Assembly: GCA_002717515.1 (NCBI GenBank)
Contig: PBEC01000003.1
Span: 84,840 to 127,660 of the forward strand
Source of the DNA: Flavobacteriales bacterium
GTDB taxonomy: Bacteria; Bacteroidota; Bacteroidia; Flavobacteriales_C; GCA-002722245
Direction of reading: 5' to 3'
Length of the DNA stretch: 42,821 nt
Of this stretch, positions 17,665-26,246 are shown one piece after another. Position numbers and translations under genes: made by a program. The notes beneath the pieces are model-generated. The model made no database searches, was not told where the DNA came from, and saw only the letters and a program-made list of their open reading frames with translations. Every line of letters starts with the position of its first letter. The first letter of the stretch is position 1.

Positions 17665-18842
17665 TAATAACTTACTTCAACTGTAAATTCACCTATATTA
17701 TCTTTGTTGAACTTGAACTCAACAAGTTCAATTTTTTTTACCCACTTCAAAGTCCGCAGCTTCTGAACCCATTCATTACAAATTTGACTGGATTTACAAA
17801 AACCACTTATTTCAATAACCTCTTTTTCAAATTCTATGAGCTTCTCTTTTCGAATCGACTTCTTCAACGGATTTAAAACCAATCGATTCAACTGTATCGA
17901 TTGTGGTACAGTAGCTCCTATTTCATCAGAAAAAAAAGCAAATTGAGGGTTTACCTCAAGTCCCAGTTTTTGAATGAATTCTTTTTTGAGTTGCTCTTCG
18001 TTTTGTAAAGCTGATGCCTGATTCAGCAAATCGGTATGCTTTAAAGCCAGGGCTACTTTTTCATTGTAACTCCCGTTGAGAACCTGATTAAAAACCATAT
18101 TTCCCATAAAAACAAAAAGAAGAATTCCCAAAGTAAGTTTTACCGTATTCTGGAATACCTTTTTATCCTTTAAATTAAGGGCGTTTTTCGTCCAGAATTC
18201 ATTTTTGTGAATACTGTTTTTATGCGAAAAACTCACCAATGCACCTACGAAAGCCAGATGTTTATTAAACTCTAAATCAACGCCAAAAATCAACCTGTTT
18301 TTTAAATGACCGCTGGAACTTTTTCGAATTGATTCCAATTGATTGTTTCGGTATATCAATTCACTTGCACCAATAAAAGAAGGTAAATCTTCAGATATTT
18401 CACTTAACCACTGAATCCCTGTTGGACCTAAATGCAAATCAATTACATTATTTATGGACAGATTCTTGTCCTCTAAAACTTTTGAAACCAAATCCTTTCG
18501 AACGATACTCACCCATGTTCCATTTTCATTGGGTGTGCAGTTAATGTAAAAATCTTCCTCTTTTATATTGGGTATGACATTCCTCAGTTTGATTCTATCG
18601 ATTGAAGTTTCAACAAATTTGTGCAGAACACCTTTCCCTTCAATAGTAAGAACAATGGGGACCTTTGTTAAGTCCTCTTTCTTGAATGATTTTATATCGG
18701 AATCAAAGTTTACTTCACCCTTGGATAAAACAAAGCATCCCCCTTCCGGTTCGGAAATCTCATCAGAAAGGTTAATCGAAACGGAAATCAGTTTATTGAG
18801 TCCAGAAAAACCAGTTGCTATTTTATTGAACAGCTTACTCAC
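17664..18842 (-). CDS. GspL-like platform protein (PilM-PilN type fusion)
   Basis: 392 residues from a GTG start at 18842. Residues 1-230 look like a degenerate actin-like cytoplasmic domain (as in PilM/GspL), one helix spans the membrane (about 234-252), then a coiled-coil and a PilN-like alpha/beta domain (about 290-392: SIQLNRLVLNPLKK, VIEISGFCKSSQICNEWVQK). The architecture matches GspL, which couples the GspE ATPase to the periplasmic platform. It starts 3 bases after the secretin stop and overlaps the PilO-like gene, so translation is probably coupled. Confidence 0.7.
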   Translation of the reverse strand: MSKLFNKIATGFSGLNKLISVSINLSDEISEPEGGCFVLSKGEVNFDSDIKSFKKEDLTKVPIVLTIEGKGVLHKFVETSIDRIKLRNVIPNIKEEDFYINCTPNENGTWVSIVRKDLVSKVLEDKNLSINNVIDLHLGPTGIQWLSEISEDLPSFIGASELIYRNNQLESIRKSSSGHLKNRLIFGVDLEFNKHLAFVGALVSFSHKNSIHKNEFWTKNALNLKDKKVFQNTVKLTLGILLFVFMGNMVFNQVLNGSYNEKVALALKHTDLLNQASALQNEEQLKKEFIQKLGLEVNPQFAFFSDEIGATVPQSIQLNRLVLNPLKKSIRKEKLIEFEKEVIEISGFCKSSQICNEWVQKLRTLKWVKKIELVEFKFNKDNIGEFTVEVSY

Positions 18843-18845
18843 CGG

Positions 18846-20798
18846 CTATTGAATTACAGTTGGACGAATAAAAATGGTAAGTTCGTTTTTTTTGTTTTCT
18901 TTAGATTGTTTACCAAAAAACCATTTAAGTACAGGAATTCTGTTTAACACAGGCACACCACTATTTGTACTACCATTTGTTTTTTTCTCCAACCCACCAA
19001 GAACGACCATATCCTTATTTTTCATTCGAATAATACTTTTAAATTCTTGTTTTACGCTTCCAGGAGGAGCCCCCTCCTCGATTCGGTCAGTAAATGAAGA
19101 TTGGGAAACGGAAATTTCCAAGGTAATTTGATCATCCCCTGAAACAACCGGCTTAATACTAACCGATAAATCTGCATTCAAAGGCTTATAAACAACAGTA
19201 TTTACAGTTTGTGTTATTTGAGATCCAACATAATTAGTAGAATTCTCTCTATAATACTCTGTAGTCCCAATGCTCATTTCAGCTTCATGCCCATTTAATG
19301 CAGCTAATTTTGGTGTTGAAACGATTTTTACGTTACCGTTGGTTTCGAGAGCAGACATACTTAAATAGAAACCATTTCCTACGTCTCCTAAATTGAAGAA
19401 TCCGAGATTAGTTATGGATTCAACAATTCGGTTTAAGGTAGCTGCATTTAAAACGACCCCCACACCATTGTTTTGATCAGGATTACTGTTAACTCCAACT
19501 GAGTTCGTCGTTACAGTGTTATCGTAACCCAGTCCAATACCTGTACTAATTGTTTTTCTTCGGTCGATGTTAACTATCATAACCTCAATTAAAACCATTG
19601 GAACAACTTTGTCCAGCGCATTAAAAAATCGCTTCAATTCATTTATTTGCGGCAGAGCTCCACTTAAAATCAAAGCATTTAGCTCAACACTCTCCTGAAT
19701 ATCGACACCTTCCTTTAAGTCAGAAGGAATAAAATCAGGAATACCTTCAATTGTTCTGTATTGGAATTGATAGGTTTCAGTATGTCGAAACTTTTCCTTT
19801 TTACGGTCTCCAATAATGTATACACTATCGATTTTTTTATACGTAAAATCGGAAGTATTTAGTAAATAGGATAAAGTTTCTTCAAAACTTAAGTTGTTTG
19901 TTTTTAATGAAATAGACCCTTTTGGTTCATCAAATAAAAAGTAGTTTTTACCCGATTCTGCACAAACCGCCATGATTAACTCTTTCAAATCACTTTCCGT
20001 TGCATCTACGGAAATCAGTGAGTCCATAGAAAGCTCAACAGAAAATTCATTACTATTGTTGAACTGCTTTCCCTTGTTATAGTTCTTTTTCTTCTTTTTG
20101 TTTTTATAACCATTATTATTTTTAAAAGAGGACCCATTTTGACTGTAATCAATTTCCTTTTCCTTCTTTTTGATTTGATAAAAATTGTCTTGTTTTTTTA
20201 AGACCTCGTTTTCACCAGACAAACGATTTAAAACATCTGTAAACTTTTGATTAACAATAACCATTGATACCTTTTGATTTCTTAAACTGGGAACAACATC
20301 GATATTTATCTTCGACAACTTTGAGAGCTTAGCCACTACATTGTAAAGAGTATCGTTAAATAAATTGCCCGAAACCGTTGAATCAGCAGTATTGTAAACC
20401 AGGTTTATTGGTTTAGGAGGTATATTCAATGCCGCTTTTTTCTGAGGAACAAATGTTTTAAATGAAATAATCTGACCCGTCCATTCCAATGTTAAGTTGT
20501 GTTCTTTACAAAGCAACAAAAACACCTCCTTAACTTTAGCTCCTGAAAAATTATAAGATGGACGAACATTTAATTTAGCTTCAATACTAACATTCAAATT
20601 ATTCTCACTTGCTATTGCACGGATAATTTCCTGAATCGTATAGTTGTTTACTGAAATATCAACGGTGTTGTTTAAGCCCTGCTGGCTCACCGAAGCATCG
20701 TCGAGCTTTGATGCTAAAATTTCAAAGCGATTTTGACCGTTTACCAACGTGCAAACGAACAAAAGAATCGTCAAACAATATTTTACTTTTTTAACCAT
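18846..20798 (-). CDS. Secretin (GspD/PilQ family)
   Basis: 650 residues with a signal peptide (1-21). Three STN/N0-like domains are visible at about 45-115, 145-210 and 255-332; between the second and third is a Lys/Asn-rich linker (about 225-250, with KNKKKKKNYNKGK). The C-terminal half is the secretin domain, including VPMVLIEVMIVNIDRR and the family signature GVPVLNRIPVLKWFFG followed by NELTIFIRP at the end. Secretins form the outer-membrane channel of T2SS and type IV pili. No S-domain for a pilotin is obvious. The gene overlaps gspE by 8 bases. Confidence 0.92.
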   Translation of the reverse strand: MVKKVKYCLTILLFVCTLVNGQNRFEILASKLDDASVSQQGLNNTVDISVNNYTIQEIIRAIASENNLNVSIEAKLNVRPSYNFSGAKVKEVFLLLCKEHNLTLEWTGQIISFKTFVPQKKAALNIPPKPINLVYNTADSTVSGNLFNDTLYNVVAKLSKLSKINIDVVPSLRNQKVSMVIVNQKFTDVLNRLSGENEVLKKQDNFYQIKKKEKEIDYSQNGSSFKNNNGYKNKKKKKNYNKGKQFNNSNEFSVELSMDSLISVDATESDLKELIMAVCAESGKNYFLFDEPKGSISLKTNNLSFEETLSYLLNTSDFTYKKIDSVYIIGDRKKEKFRHTETYQFQYRTIEGIPDFIPSDLKEGVDIQESVELNALILSGALPQINELKRFFNALDKVVPMVLIEVMIVNIDRRKTISTGIGLGYDNTVTTNSVGVNSNPDQNNGVGVVLNAATLNRIVESITNLGFFNLGDVGNGFYLSMSALETNGNVKIVSTPKLAALNGHEAEMSIGTTEYYRENSTNYVGSQITQTVNTVVYKPLNADLSVSIKPVVSGDDQITLEISVSQSSFTDRIEEGAPPGSVKQEFKSIIRMKNKDMVVLGGLEKKTNGSTNSGVPVLNRIPVLKWFFGKQSKENKKNELTIFIRPTVIQ

Positions 20799-22209
20799 TT
20801 ATTAAAATTGGATAAACCTCTTCCAAAGTAGTTAACCCATTGGCTAACATTTGGTAAGCATTTTCGCTAAGCGATTTAATTTCTCTTTCTTTCAATTCTT
20901 TTGAGGCGTCAAAGATACCATTTTTTATCAACTCTCCGAGATCTTTGTCCAGTGAAATAACCTCGTAAACAGCCTGTCTACCCTTGTAACCTGTATAGTG
21001 ACATGCCTCACACCCTCCTGCCTCATAATATTTTCCAATTTTAAAAGGGGGAGAATACGTTTTTGGTAAATTCTTTGGTTCCGAGTTGATCTCTTTCTTA
21101 CACGAATTGCATAATTTCCTAACAAGTCTTTGAGCAACACTGGTGCTTAATGTGCTGGAAATCAAGAAAGGAGGTACTCCCATATCAATCAACCTGCCAA
21201 TCGTTCCCCAGGCAGAATTTGTATGAATTGTGCTCAATACCAGGTGTCCCGTTAAAGCAGCTCGAATGGCCATGTTTGCCGTTTCGGCATCACGAATCTC
21301 ACCCAACATAATAACATCAGGATCCTGACGAAGAAAAGACTTAAGCGCAGCTTTAAAGTCCAGACCAATGTCCTCTTTCAGTTGTACTTGGTTAATCCCT
21401 TCAAGCGTATATTCAATAGGATCTTCAATCGTAACAACATTGGTATCCTTCTTATTTAAAAGCTTTAATGTAGCGTATAGCGTAGTTGTTTTACCCGAAC
21501 CTGTTGGACCACTAATTAAAAGAATACCATTAGGCTGTTTAACCCCCTCCATATAACGCTCCAGTTCTCCCTTGGTAAAACCTAAACTGGAAATTTCAAT
21601 ATCGGTAGCGTCATTGTTAAGTAGTCGCATAACCACCTTTTCACCATACAGTGTAGGTAAAATACTTACCCGTATATCAACTTTAATTCCGTTATCGTTG
21701 TATTCAATTCTTCCATCTTGAGGCAATCTTTTTTCAGCAATATCAAGATGGGCTTTGATTTTAATTTTGTTGATTAAAGTAGGATATAAATCTGGAGCAA
21801 TTTGATAGCGTTCAATAAGCTTACCATCAATACGTATTCTTACCCGACCTACCTCTTCATAAGCTTCAATGTGTATGTCCGAACTGTTCAGCTCTTTGGC
21901 CTCTTCAATTAAAACATCTAAAAATTCATCGCCCTCCTTATCGTATACCTTTACCTTGGCTCTTTCATCTTGATTTTTAGGATAAAACTTACCTAGTAAG
22001 TCATCCAGCTGAGCCTCTTCAACAAAATTGAAATTAACCGACTGACCCGTTAAAAGTTCCTGCTCCTCGGCAAATTCCACTGCCTCTTCTGAACAATAAA
22101 TATCAATGTACTTATCCGTTACATTAAACGGGACAATCTTATGCTCCCAGGCGGTAGCTTTTGAAATTGTCTGAATAGCATCAGAAGATATGGTGGAGTA
22201 TATTTCCAT
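20791..22209 (-). CDS. GspE/PilB-type secretion ATPase
   Basis: 472 residues if started at ATG 22209, which forms TAATG with the stop of the peptidase gene; an upstream in-frame ATG at 22254 would add 15 unlike residues and a 46-base overlap. The N-terminal domain is short. The catalytic part has Walker A GPTGSGKT (234-241), Asp box IEDPIEY (261-267), Walker B DVIMLGEIRD (298-307) with Glu304, His box GHLVLSTIHTN (321-331), and a zinc tetracysteine motif at Cys367, Cys370, Cys400 and Cys403. All motor motifs are intact. It powers pseudopilus or pilus assembly from the cytoplasm and should bind the GspL-like protein. Confidence 0.95.
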   Translation of the reverse strand: MEIYSTISSDAIQTISKATAWEHKIVPFNVTDKYIDIYCSEEAVEFAEEQELLTGQSVNFNFVEEAQLDDLLGKFYPKNQDERAKVKVYDKEGDEFLDVLIEEAKELNSSDIHIEAYEEVGRVRIRIDGKLIERYQIAPDLYPTLINKIKIKAHLDIAEKRLPQDGRIEYNDNGIKVDIRVSILPTLYGEKVVMRLLNNDATDIEISSLGFTKGELERYMEGVKQPNGILLISGPTGSGKTTTLYATLKLLNKKDTNVVTIEDPIEYTLEGINQVQLKEDIGLDFKAALKSFLRQDPDVIMLGEIRDAETANMAIRAALTGHLVLSTIHTNSAWGTIGRLIDMGVPPFLISSTLSTSVAQRLVRKLCNSCKKEINSEPKNLPKTYSPPFKIGKYYEAGGCEACHYTGYKGRQAVYEVISLDKDLGELIKNGIFDASKELKEREIKSLSENAYQMLANGLTTLEEVYPILING

Positions 22210-22658
22210 TAAAACGTTATCAACATATACAGTCCGTAAAATACACTCAACCATCCCGCCAAAGGAATTGAATCCGAACGATAAAAAATCTGAACAAGCT
22301 TTTGAGCCAACAAGCTTAACAACATACCCGTGATGAGTAAAACAACATACTCTTTAAAGGAAAAAAATGGAATTATCGCTGCAAAGAATAAAAGATCCCC
22401 CAACCCCAGGAATTCGCCCGTTAAATTGATTTTAATTGACTTTTTCTTTAGTGCCAGATATCCATAAAGTCCTGCAATTTGGAAAACCACAAAACACAAT
22501 GAGGCGATATAATCCTTCCATAAAACCACACCGTTTACATAAGCACCAATTAAACCAACTGAAAAAATCAGTACTGGCAAATACCAGGATATAGCCCTAT
22601 CCTTAAAGTCCTGGTAGGCAGTTACGCCGAAAAGTAGTATTTGGGGAATCAGGAACAA
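22209..22658 (-). CDS. Short A24-type prepilin peptidase
   Basis: 149 residues, strongly hydrophobic with about five membrane helices. The two aspartates expected in A24 peptidases are present: Asp17 in AYQDFKDR and Asp88 in the GxGD motif (GLGDLLF). It lacks the N-terminal methyltransferase half of PilD, as do TadV/CpaA and archaeal FlaK. The start is TTG at 22658, directly after the GspG stop; no ATG fits. It probably cleaves the four pilin-like proteins of this operon. Confidence 0.8.
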   Translation of the reverse strand: MFLIPQILLFGVTAYQDFKDRAISWYLPVLIFSVGLIGAYVNGVVLWKDYIASLCFVVFQIAGLYGYLALKKKSIKINLTGEFLGLGDLLFFAAIIPFFSFKEYVVLLITGMLLSLLAQKLVQIFYRSDSIPLAGWLSVFYGLYMLITF

Positions 22659-23078
22659 TTAATCTTCTATTTTGATGTTGATTTTTCCTATTTGATTAAT
22701 CTCAATAACTTCGAAAACACCATCTCCATCGTAATCTTTATCAGAAACAGCTTGAGCAATAAAACTGGTTTTACCTGCTTCAAGTATTGAATACGTCCAA
22801 TTTGAATTTCCTCCTTCAGCTTTTTTGGTGGGATGTTTGAACTTTATTTTTTCCAGCTCATTTGAATATTCACGTTCTGTCATGTAATACTTATTTTGAT
22901 GGGTTTTTATAATCTCTAAATTAGTCTCCGCTTCTTTTCTGTAAGCTTCAATAATAAGACCATCATAACTCGCTATAGCAATTGATGAGAGTATACCAAC
23001 AATAACCAATACAATTAAAACTTCGTTCATTGAGAACGCTTTAAGCTTTGTTTTTTTATTTAGATTTTTCATTTTCAT
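22659..23078 (-). CDS. Major pseudopilin (GspG-like)
   Basis: 139 residues with a basic leader (KKTKLKA) and a class III pilin-type hydrophobic helix (FSMNEVLIVLVIVGILSSIA). Predicted cleavage is between Ala14 and Phe15, with Glu19 at +5; the -1 residue is Ala, not the common Gly. The C-terminal part contains DKDYDGDGVFEVIE (113-126), an acidic loop resembling the calcium-binding site of GspG pseudopilins. A second in-frame ATG at residue 3 is an alternative start. It lies between gspF and the peptidase gene. Confidence 0.88.
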   Translation of the reverse strand: MKMKNLNKKTKLKAFSMNEVLIVLVIVGILSSIAIASYDGLIIEAYRKEAETNLEIIKTHQNKYYMTEREYSNELEKIKFKHPTKKAEGGNSNWTYSILEAGKTSFIAQAVSDKDYDGDGVFEVIEINQIGKINIKIED

Positions 23079-23095
23079 AACACAAAAATATTAAA

Positions 23096-24211
23096 TTAAA
23101 TCAATTCCGATAATGAGAACATAGGCATGTAAAGTGCAATTACAATAAACCCCACTAAACAGGCGATGAAAAGCAAAAGAACAGGTTCAAGCACATTTCC
23201 TAAAATTTTCGACTTGTGTTCAAGCTCATTTCCATACAGTTCACTCAATTGTCCAAAAATATCCTCCAGTTTATTTACCTCTTCCCCTACAGCAATCAAA
23301 TAAATCATTCTTGACGGAAAGGTTTTAAACTTACTTAAGCTATTACTCAAACTGACTCCATTGGTAACATCAAAGCTTATTCTGTTAATATTGGATTGAA
23401 TCGGATAAAAACTGGACATTCTTCCGGTTAAATTAAGCGCTTCAATCAAAGATGTTTTTGCTCCAATAAGCAAACGCATATTTTCACAAAACTGAGTGAG
23501 TTTACCTAAATGATAAATTTTACCTGTAAATGGAATACCAAGAAGAATCCTGTCTTTCCACATCTTTACAACATCGGTACTTTTCACCAATTGATAACCA
23601 ACAAAGGTTATAATTAAAATCAAAGAAAAAACAATAGCATAAAAGCCAAAATCGTCGCTTAATTGAACAAGCCATCTGGTTACAGGAGGGAGTTCCGCAC
23701 CGAAAGACTTGAACGTATCGGCAAATGTTGGCACTACAAAACCAATCATAAAGGTAACAGCAGCAACAGCAATTCCCAAAATAGTAATCGGATACGAAAG
23801 CGCAGAAGTTACCAAGCGTTTTTGCTCAATACGTTTGTGAAAATAATTTTTCAAATGAAACAAAACCTCAGACAATTGTCCCGACTCTTCCCCTATTTTA
23901 ATACTGTAAACTTCGTATTCAGTAAAATCCTTTTCTTCACTTAAAGCCTGTGATAAGCTGATTCCGGAAACAACCTTTTTATATACACGCTCAAGTAATG
24001 CTTTGTCCTTTTTATTTTTTTGCTCATTTACTACAAGTTCGAGAACTCTTTTCATATCCAGTCCAGAATGAAAGAGTAAATACAAATCATTAAACAATGA
24101 TTGTTTTTTCTTGAGATTAAACTGGGCTCCAATCTGAATGTCCTTATTCAGAAATTCCTTTAAATTACTCTGAGACTTGGGTTGTGCTATATTTTTAATA
24201 CTAACGCTCAA
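23096..24211 (-). CDS. GspF/PilC inner-membrane platform protein
   Basis: 371 residues with two repeats of the T2SSF domain (about 45-170 and 250-370), each a helical bundle followed by a membrane helix (ITILGIAVAAVTFMIGFVVP; VLLLFIACLVGFIVIALYMP, at the C-terminus). Diagnostic stretches are LLFHSGLDMKRVLELV, KIGEESGQLSEVL and AVGEEVNKLEDIF. The start is TTG at 24211, overlapping the preceding pseudopilin stop; the next Met is over 50 residues in. It anchors the motor in the inner membrane. Confidence 0.9.
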   Translation of the reverse strand: MSVSIKNIAQPKSQSNLKEFLNKDIQIGAQFNLKKKQSLFNDLYLLFHSGLDMKRVLELVVNEQKNKKDKALLERVYKKVVSGISLSQALSEEKDFTEYEVYSIKIGEESGQLSEVLFHLKNYFHKRIEQKRLVTSALSYPITILGIAVAAVTFMIGFVVPTFADTFKSFGAELPPVTRWLVQLSDDFGFYAIVFSLILIITFVGYQLVKSTDVVKMWKDRILLGIPFTGKIYHLGKLTQFCENMRLLIGAKTSLIEALNLTGRMSSFYPIQSNINRISFDVTNGVSLSNSLSKFKTFPSRMIYLIAVGEEVNKLEDIFGQLSELYGNELEHKSKILGNVLEPVLLLFIACLVGFIVIALYMPMFSLSELI

Positions 24212-24674
24212 CTATTTCGATTTGGGTTGATTTTCCAAAATTTTTGTAAAAATACCATTCAAAAGCTTTCGTGTCAAAGTTAAATTCAATTCTTATCGAT
24301 TTTAAAGTGTTTTTTCCTTTAATTCTGGAGGTTTTAACATCTATTAAATCCCAGTTTAAAGAATCTGATTTACCTGTATATAAAATCAACAGGTCACTTT
24401 CTAATGTTGCCGTAAAATTTCTATCGTCTTCTGTAAAGGTTATTTCACTTCCCTCATGTTCAATGTTGTCAGCTTTCAGAAATAAACGATTCAATGTTTC
24501 GTACGCCAATTCAATTTTGTATTTACTATTACTTGTGTTTTTAAATTCATTTTGGTTTTCCTGAACAAAAAGAAAAAAATAAAGAGCGGCGCCAATGATA
24601 ATGGATGAAATAAGCATCGCACTAAGCACATCAATTAACGTAAAGGCGTTTAATTTATTCTTCATCTTCGGCAT
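24201..24674 (-). CDS. Minor pseudopilin (GspI/J-like)
   Basis: 157 residues with leader KNKLNA and helix FTLIDVLSAMLISSIIIGAA. Predicted cleavage follows Ala10, with Asp, not Glu, at +5. The rest is beta-rich (NFTATLESDLLILYTG, IRIEFNFDTKAFEWYFY), as in GspJ. A second ATG three codons in would reduce the 20-base overlap with the upstream gene. Assignment to J rather than I or H is uncertain. Confidence 0.75.
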   Translation of the reverse strand: MPKMKNKLNAFTLIDVLSAMLISSIIIGAALYFFLFVQENQNEFKNTSNSKYKIELAYETLNRLFLKADNIEHEGSEITFTEDDRNFTATLESDLLILYTGKSDSLNWDLIDVKTSRIKGKNTLKSIRIEFNFDTKAFEWYFYKNFGKSTQIEIVER

Positions 24675-25023
24675 TGATGTTTAACAAAATTCGTTTTTCT
24701 AAAAAAGCAACTTCCTTATTGGCAGCGAAAGCCGAAAAATAAATAACCTTCAGGTTTTGATTGGAAATGTGATCGGATATCTCAACCTCAATTATAAAAT
24801 CATCATAATCAATAGTATTTTCAGAATAATCGCGTGATTCAATCACACGGTTAATTTCTGCATCCATTAACATAGCGATTCTTTTATCTTCAAGACTTGT
24901 GGATTGATGAAGAACGTTGCCAAATACAAGCATAGCAATACTGATGATTATTCCCAATAAGGCCATGGCTGTTACAACCTGAGGCATACTACTTGCTTTT
25001 ATTTTTACTTTATATAAATCCAA
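24655..25023 (-). CDS. Minor pseudopilin-like protein
   Basis: 122 residues from a TTG start at 25023. Leader KVKIKA is followed by SSMPQVVTAMALLGIIISIAM; the +5 position after the predicted Ala-Ser cleavage is Gln, unusual for a pilin, so assembly chemistry may differ. The C-terminal part is short and beta-rich. Overlaps both neighbours by about 20 bases, consistent with coupled translation. Confidence 0.7.
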   Translation of the reverse strand: MDLYKVKIKASSMPQVVTAMALLGIIISIAMLVFGNVLHQSTSLEDKRIAMLMDAEINRVIESRDYSENTIDYDDFIIEVEISDHISNQNLKVIYFSAFAANKEVAFLEKRILLNINAEDEE

Positions 25024-26246
25024 CTTCTCTCTGAATTTTGAATTCCCAAATCAATCATATACTTATCTTTTTTCGAAGGGTCAATCACAACATTTAGCAG
25101 CGTGTTTTCATATATCGATGATCGTGTTTTTAAAAACAATTTCTTCGTATACACCTCTCCCTGAACCATACAAGACCTAAGTTGAGTATATCCCTCACTG
25201 TAAACTGTTCCATTTACAACAACTTCATTATTAAGAGTAACCATTCCATTGTTTCGAAGATTAAAGGACGCTTGTTGAAGAATGATGTTTCCTGCCAGTT
25301 TCGAACCCGATTCCAATACTATTTTTGGAGAGTAACCCGGCTTTGAAGGTGATTTTAGCACCAATGCAGAGGGATATTTTAAATAACAATCTTCACTTAC
25401 CACTATACTGTCACGAGCAAAAACCTGAACACTACCCTCAAACCCATTTTCGAAAACAACAACGGGAGCCTTTAAAATCACATTTTCCAACTCAGCTCTG
25501 GAGCTTACACGAATGAAATCGGAAGATACAATCATAACCTTTCCCTTTACTACATTATTCAAAAAGACTCCTTCTTCAGCCTTAAGCACAAGAGTTGAGG
25601 ATTCAGATACAATTGTATCCAGATCATCACGATAAACAGAACCGTTGTTTACGGCATACACATCTGAAATATTTCTCATAATTTGTGGGTGCATGGCCGG
25701 TAAACTGGATTTTGCCGTTTTTTTAACCCCCTCAAAAAGCCTTGTTCCAACAAAGTTCTGCCCCTCAATGTACGACCGTTCAATACCTCGTTCCGGAACA
25801 AAAACATTACCATTTAGCTTCACTCTTCCACAAAGCCCCAAAGCCTTATTTGAATTTGCAAGGTAAAGAGCCGTTTTAGATTTACGAGTGGATTTATTGC
25901 CCAATAAAACCTCTTTTGAAATTGAGTCTTCGGCATGAAACGCCGTTAATTCAACATCTGTTAAAATCCCATACGGTCTGGATTTAATTCGCAACGAATC
26001 CTTTTCTTCTTGAAACAAATCAATTACCTTATCATCCGGAAGTTCTGGTGAAGCCAGGCAAAACTCCAAACCGCTTTTGACGTTTAGTATTAATTTATTC
26101 TGAATTAAAAACTGAGTCTCGGCTTGAGAAAATACTCCCGACAAAGTAAGTAAACCTAAAAGCAGGATACCCACTACGATGGAAATACTTACAACAATGT
26201 AAAGCGCATTCGCTTTTAACTTCCTACGCCACCAAAAACTTTTCAT
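25005..26246 (-). CDS. GspK-position protein with pilin-like N-terminus and beta-solenoid-like C-terminus
   Basis: 413 residues. The N-terminus (WWRRKLKANALYIVVSISIV) is a basic leader plus membrane helix similar to the other pseudopilins, though without a +5 acidic residue. Residues about 40-130 are globular. Residues about 215-400 consist of short regularly spaced hydrophobic strands (VVKGKVMIVSSDFIRVSS, VVVNGTVYSEGYTQLRS, VQGEVYTKKLFLKTRS) as in polymer-forming, bactofilin-like or beta-solenoid proteins. GspK is the large minor pseudopilin at this operon position, but this C-terminal fold is not that of GspK. A tip protein of the pseudopilus is a reasonable guess. Confidence 0.6.
   Translation of the reverse strand: MKSFWWRRKLKANALYIVVSISIVVGILLLGLLTLSGVFSQAETQFLIQNKLILNVKSGLEFCLASPELPDDKVIDLFQEEKDSLRIKSRPYGILTDVELTAFHAEDSISKEVLLGNKSTRKSKTALYLANSNKALGLCGRVKLNGNVFVPERGIERSYIEGQNFVGTRLFEGVKKTAKSSLPAMHPQIMRNISDVYAVNNGSVYRDDLDTIVSESSTLVLKAEEGVFLNNVVKGKVMIVSSDFIRVSSRAELENVILKAPVVVFENGFEGSVQVFARDSIVVSEDCYLKYPSALVLKSPSKPGYSPKIVLESGSKLAGNIILQQASFNLRNNGMVTLNNEVVVNGTVYSEGYTQLRSCMVQGEVYTKKLFLKTRSSIYENTLLNVVIDPSKKDKYMIDLGIQNSERSWIYIK

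Noticed and set aside
22209-22254. Upstream ATG for GspE
   Set aside because: Adds 15 residues and a 46-base overlap; ATG 22209 forms the TAATG coupling seen elsewhere in the operon.
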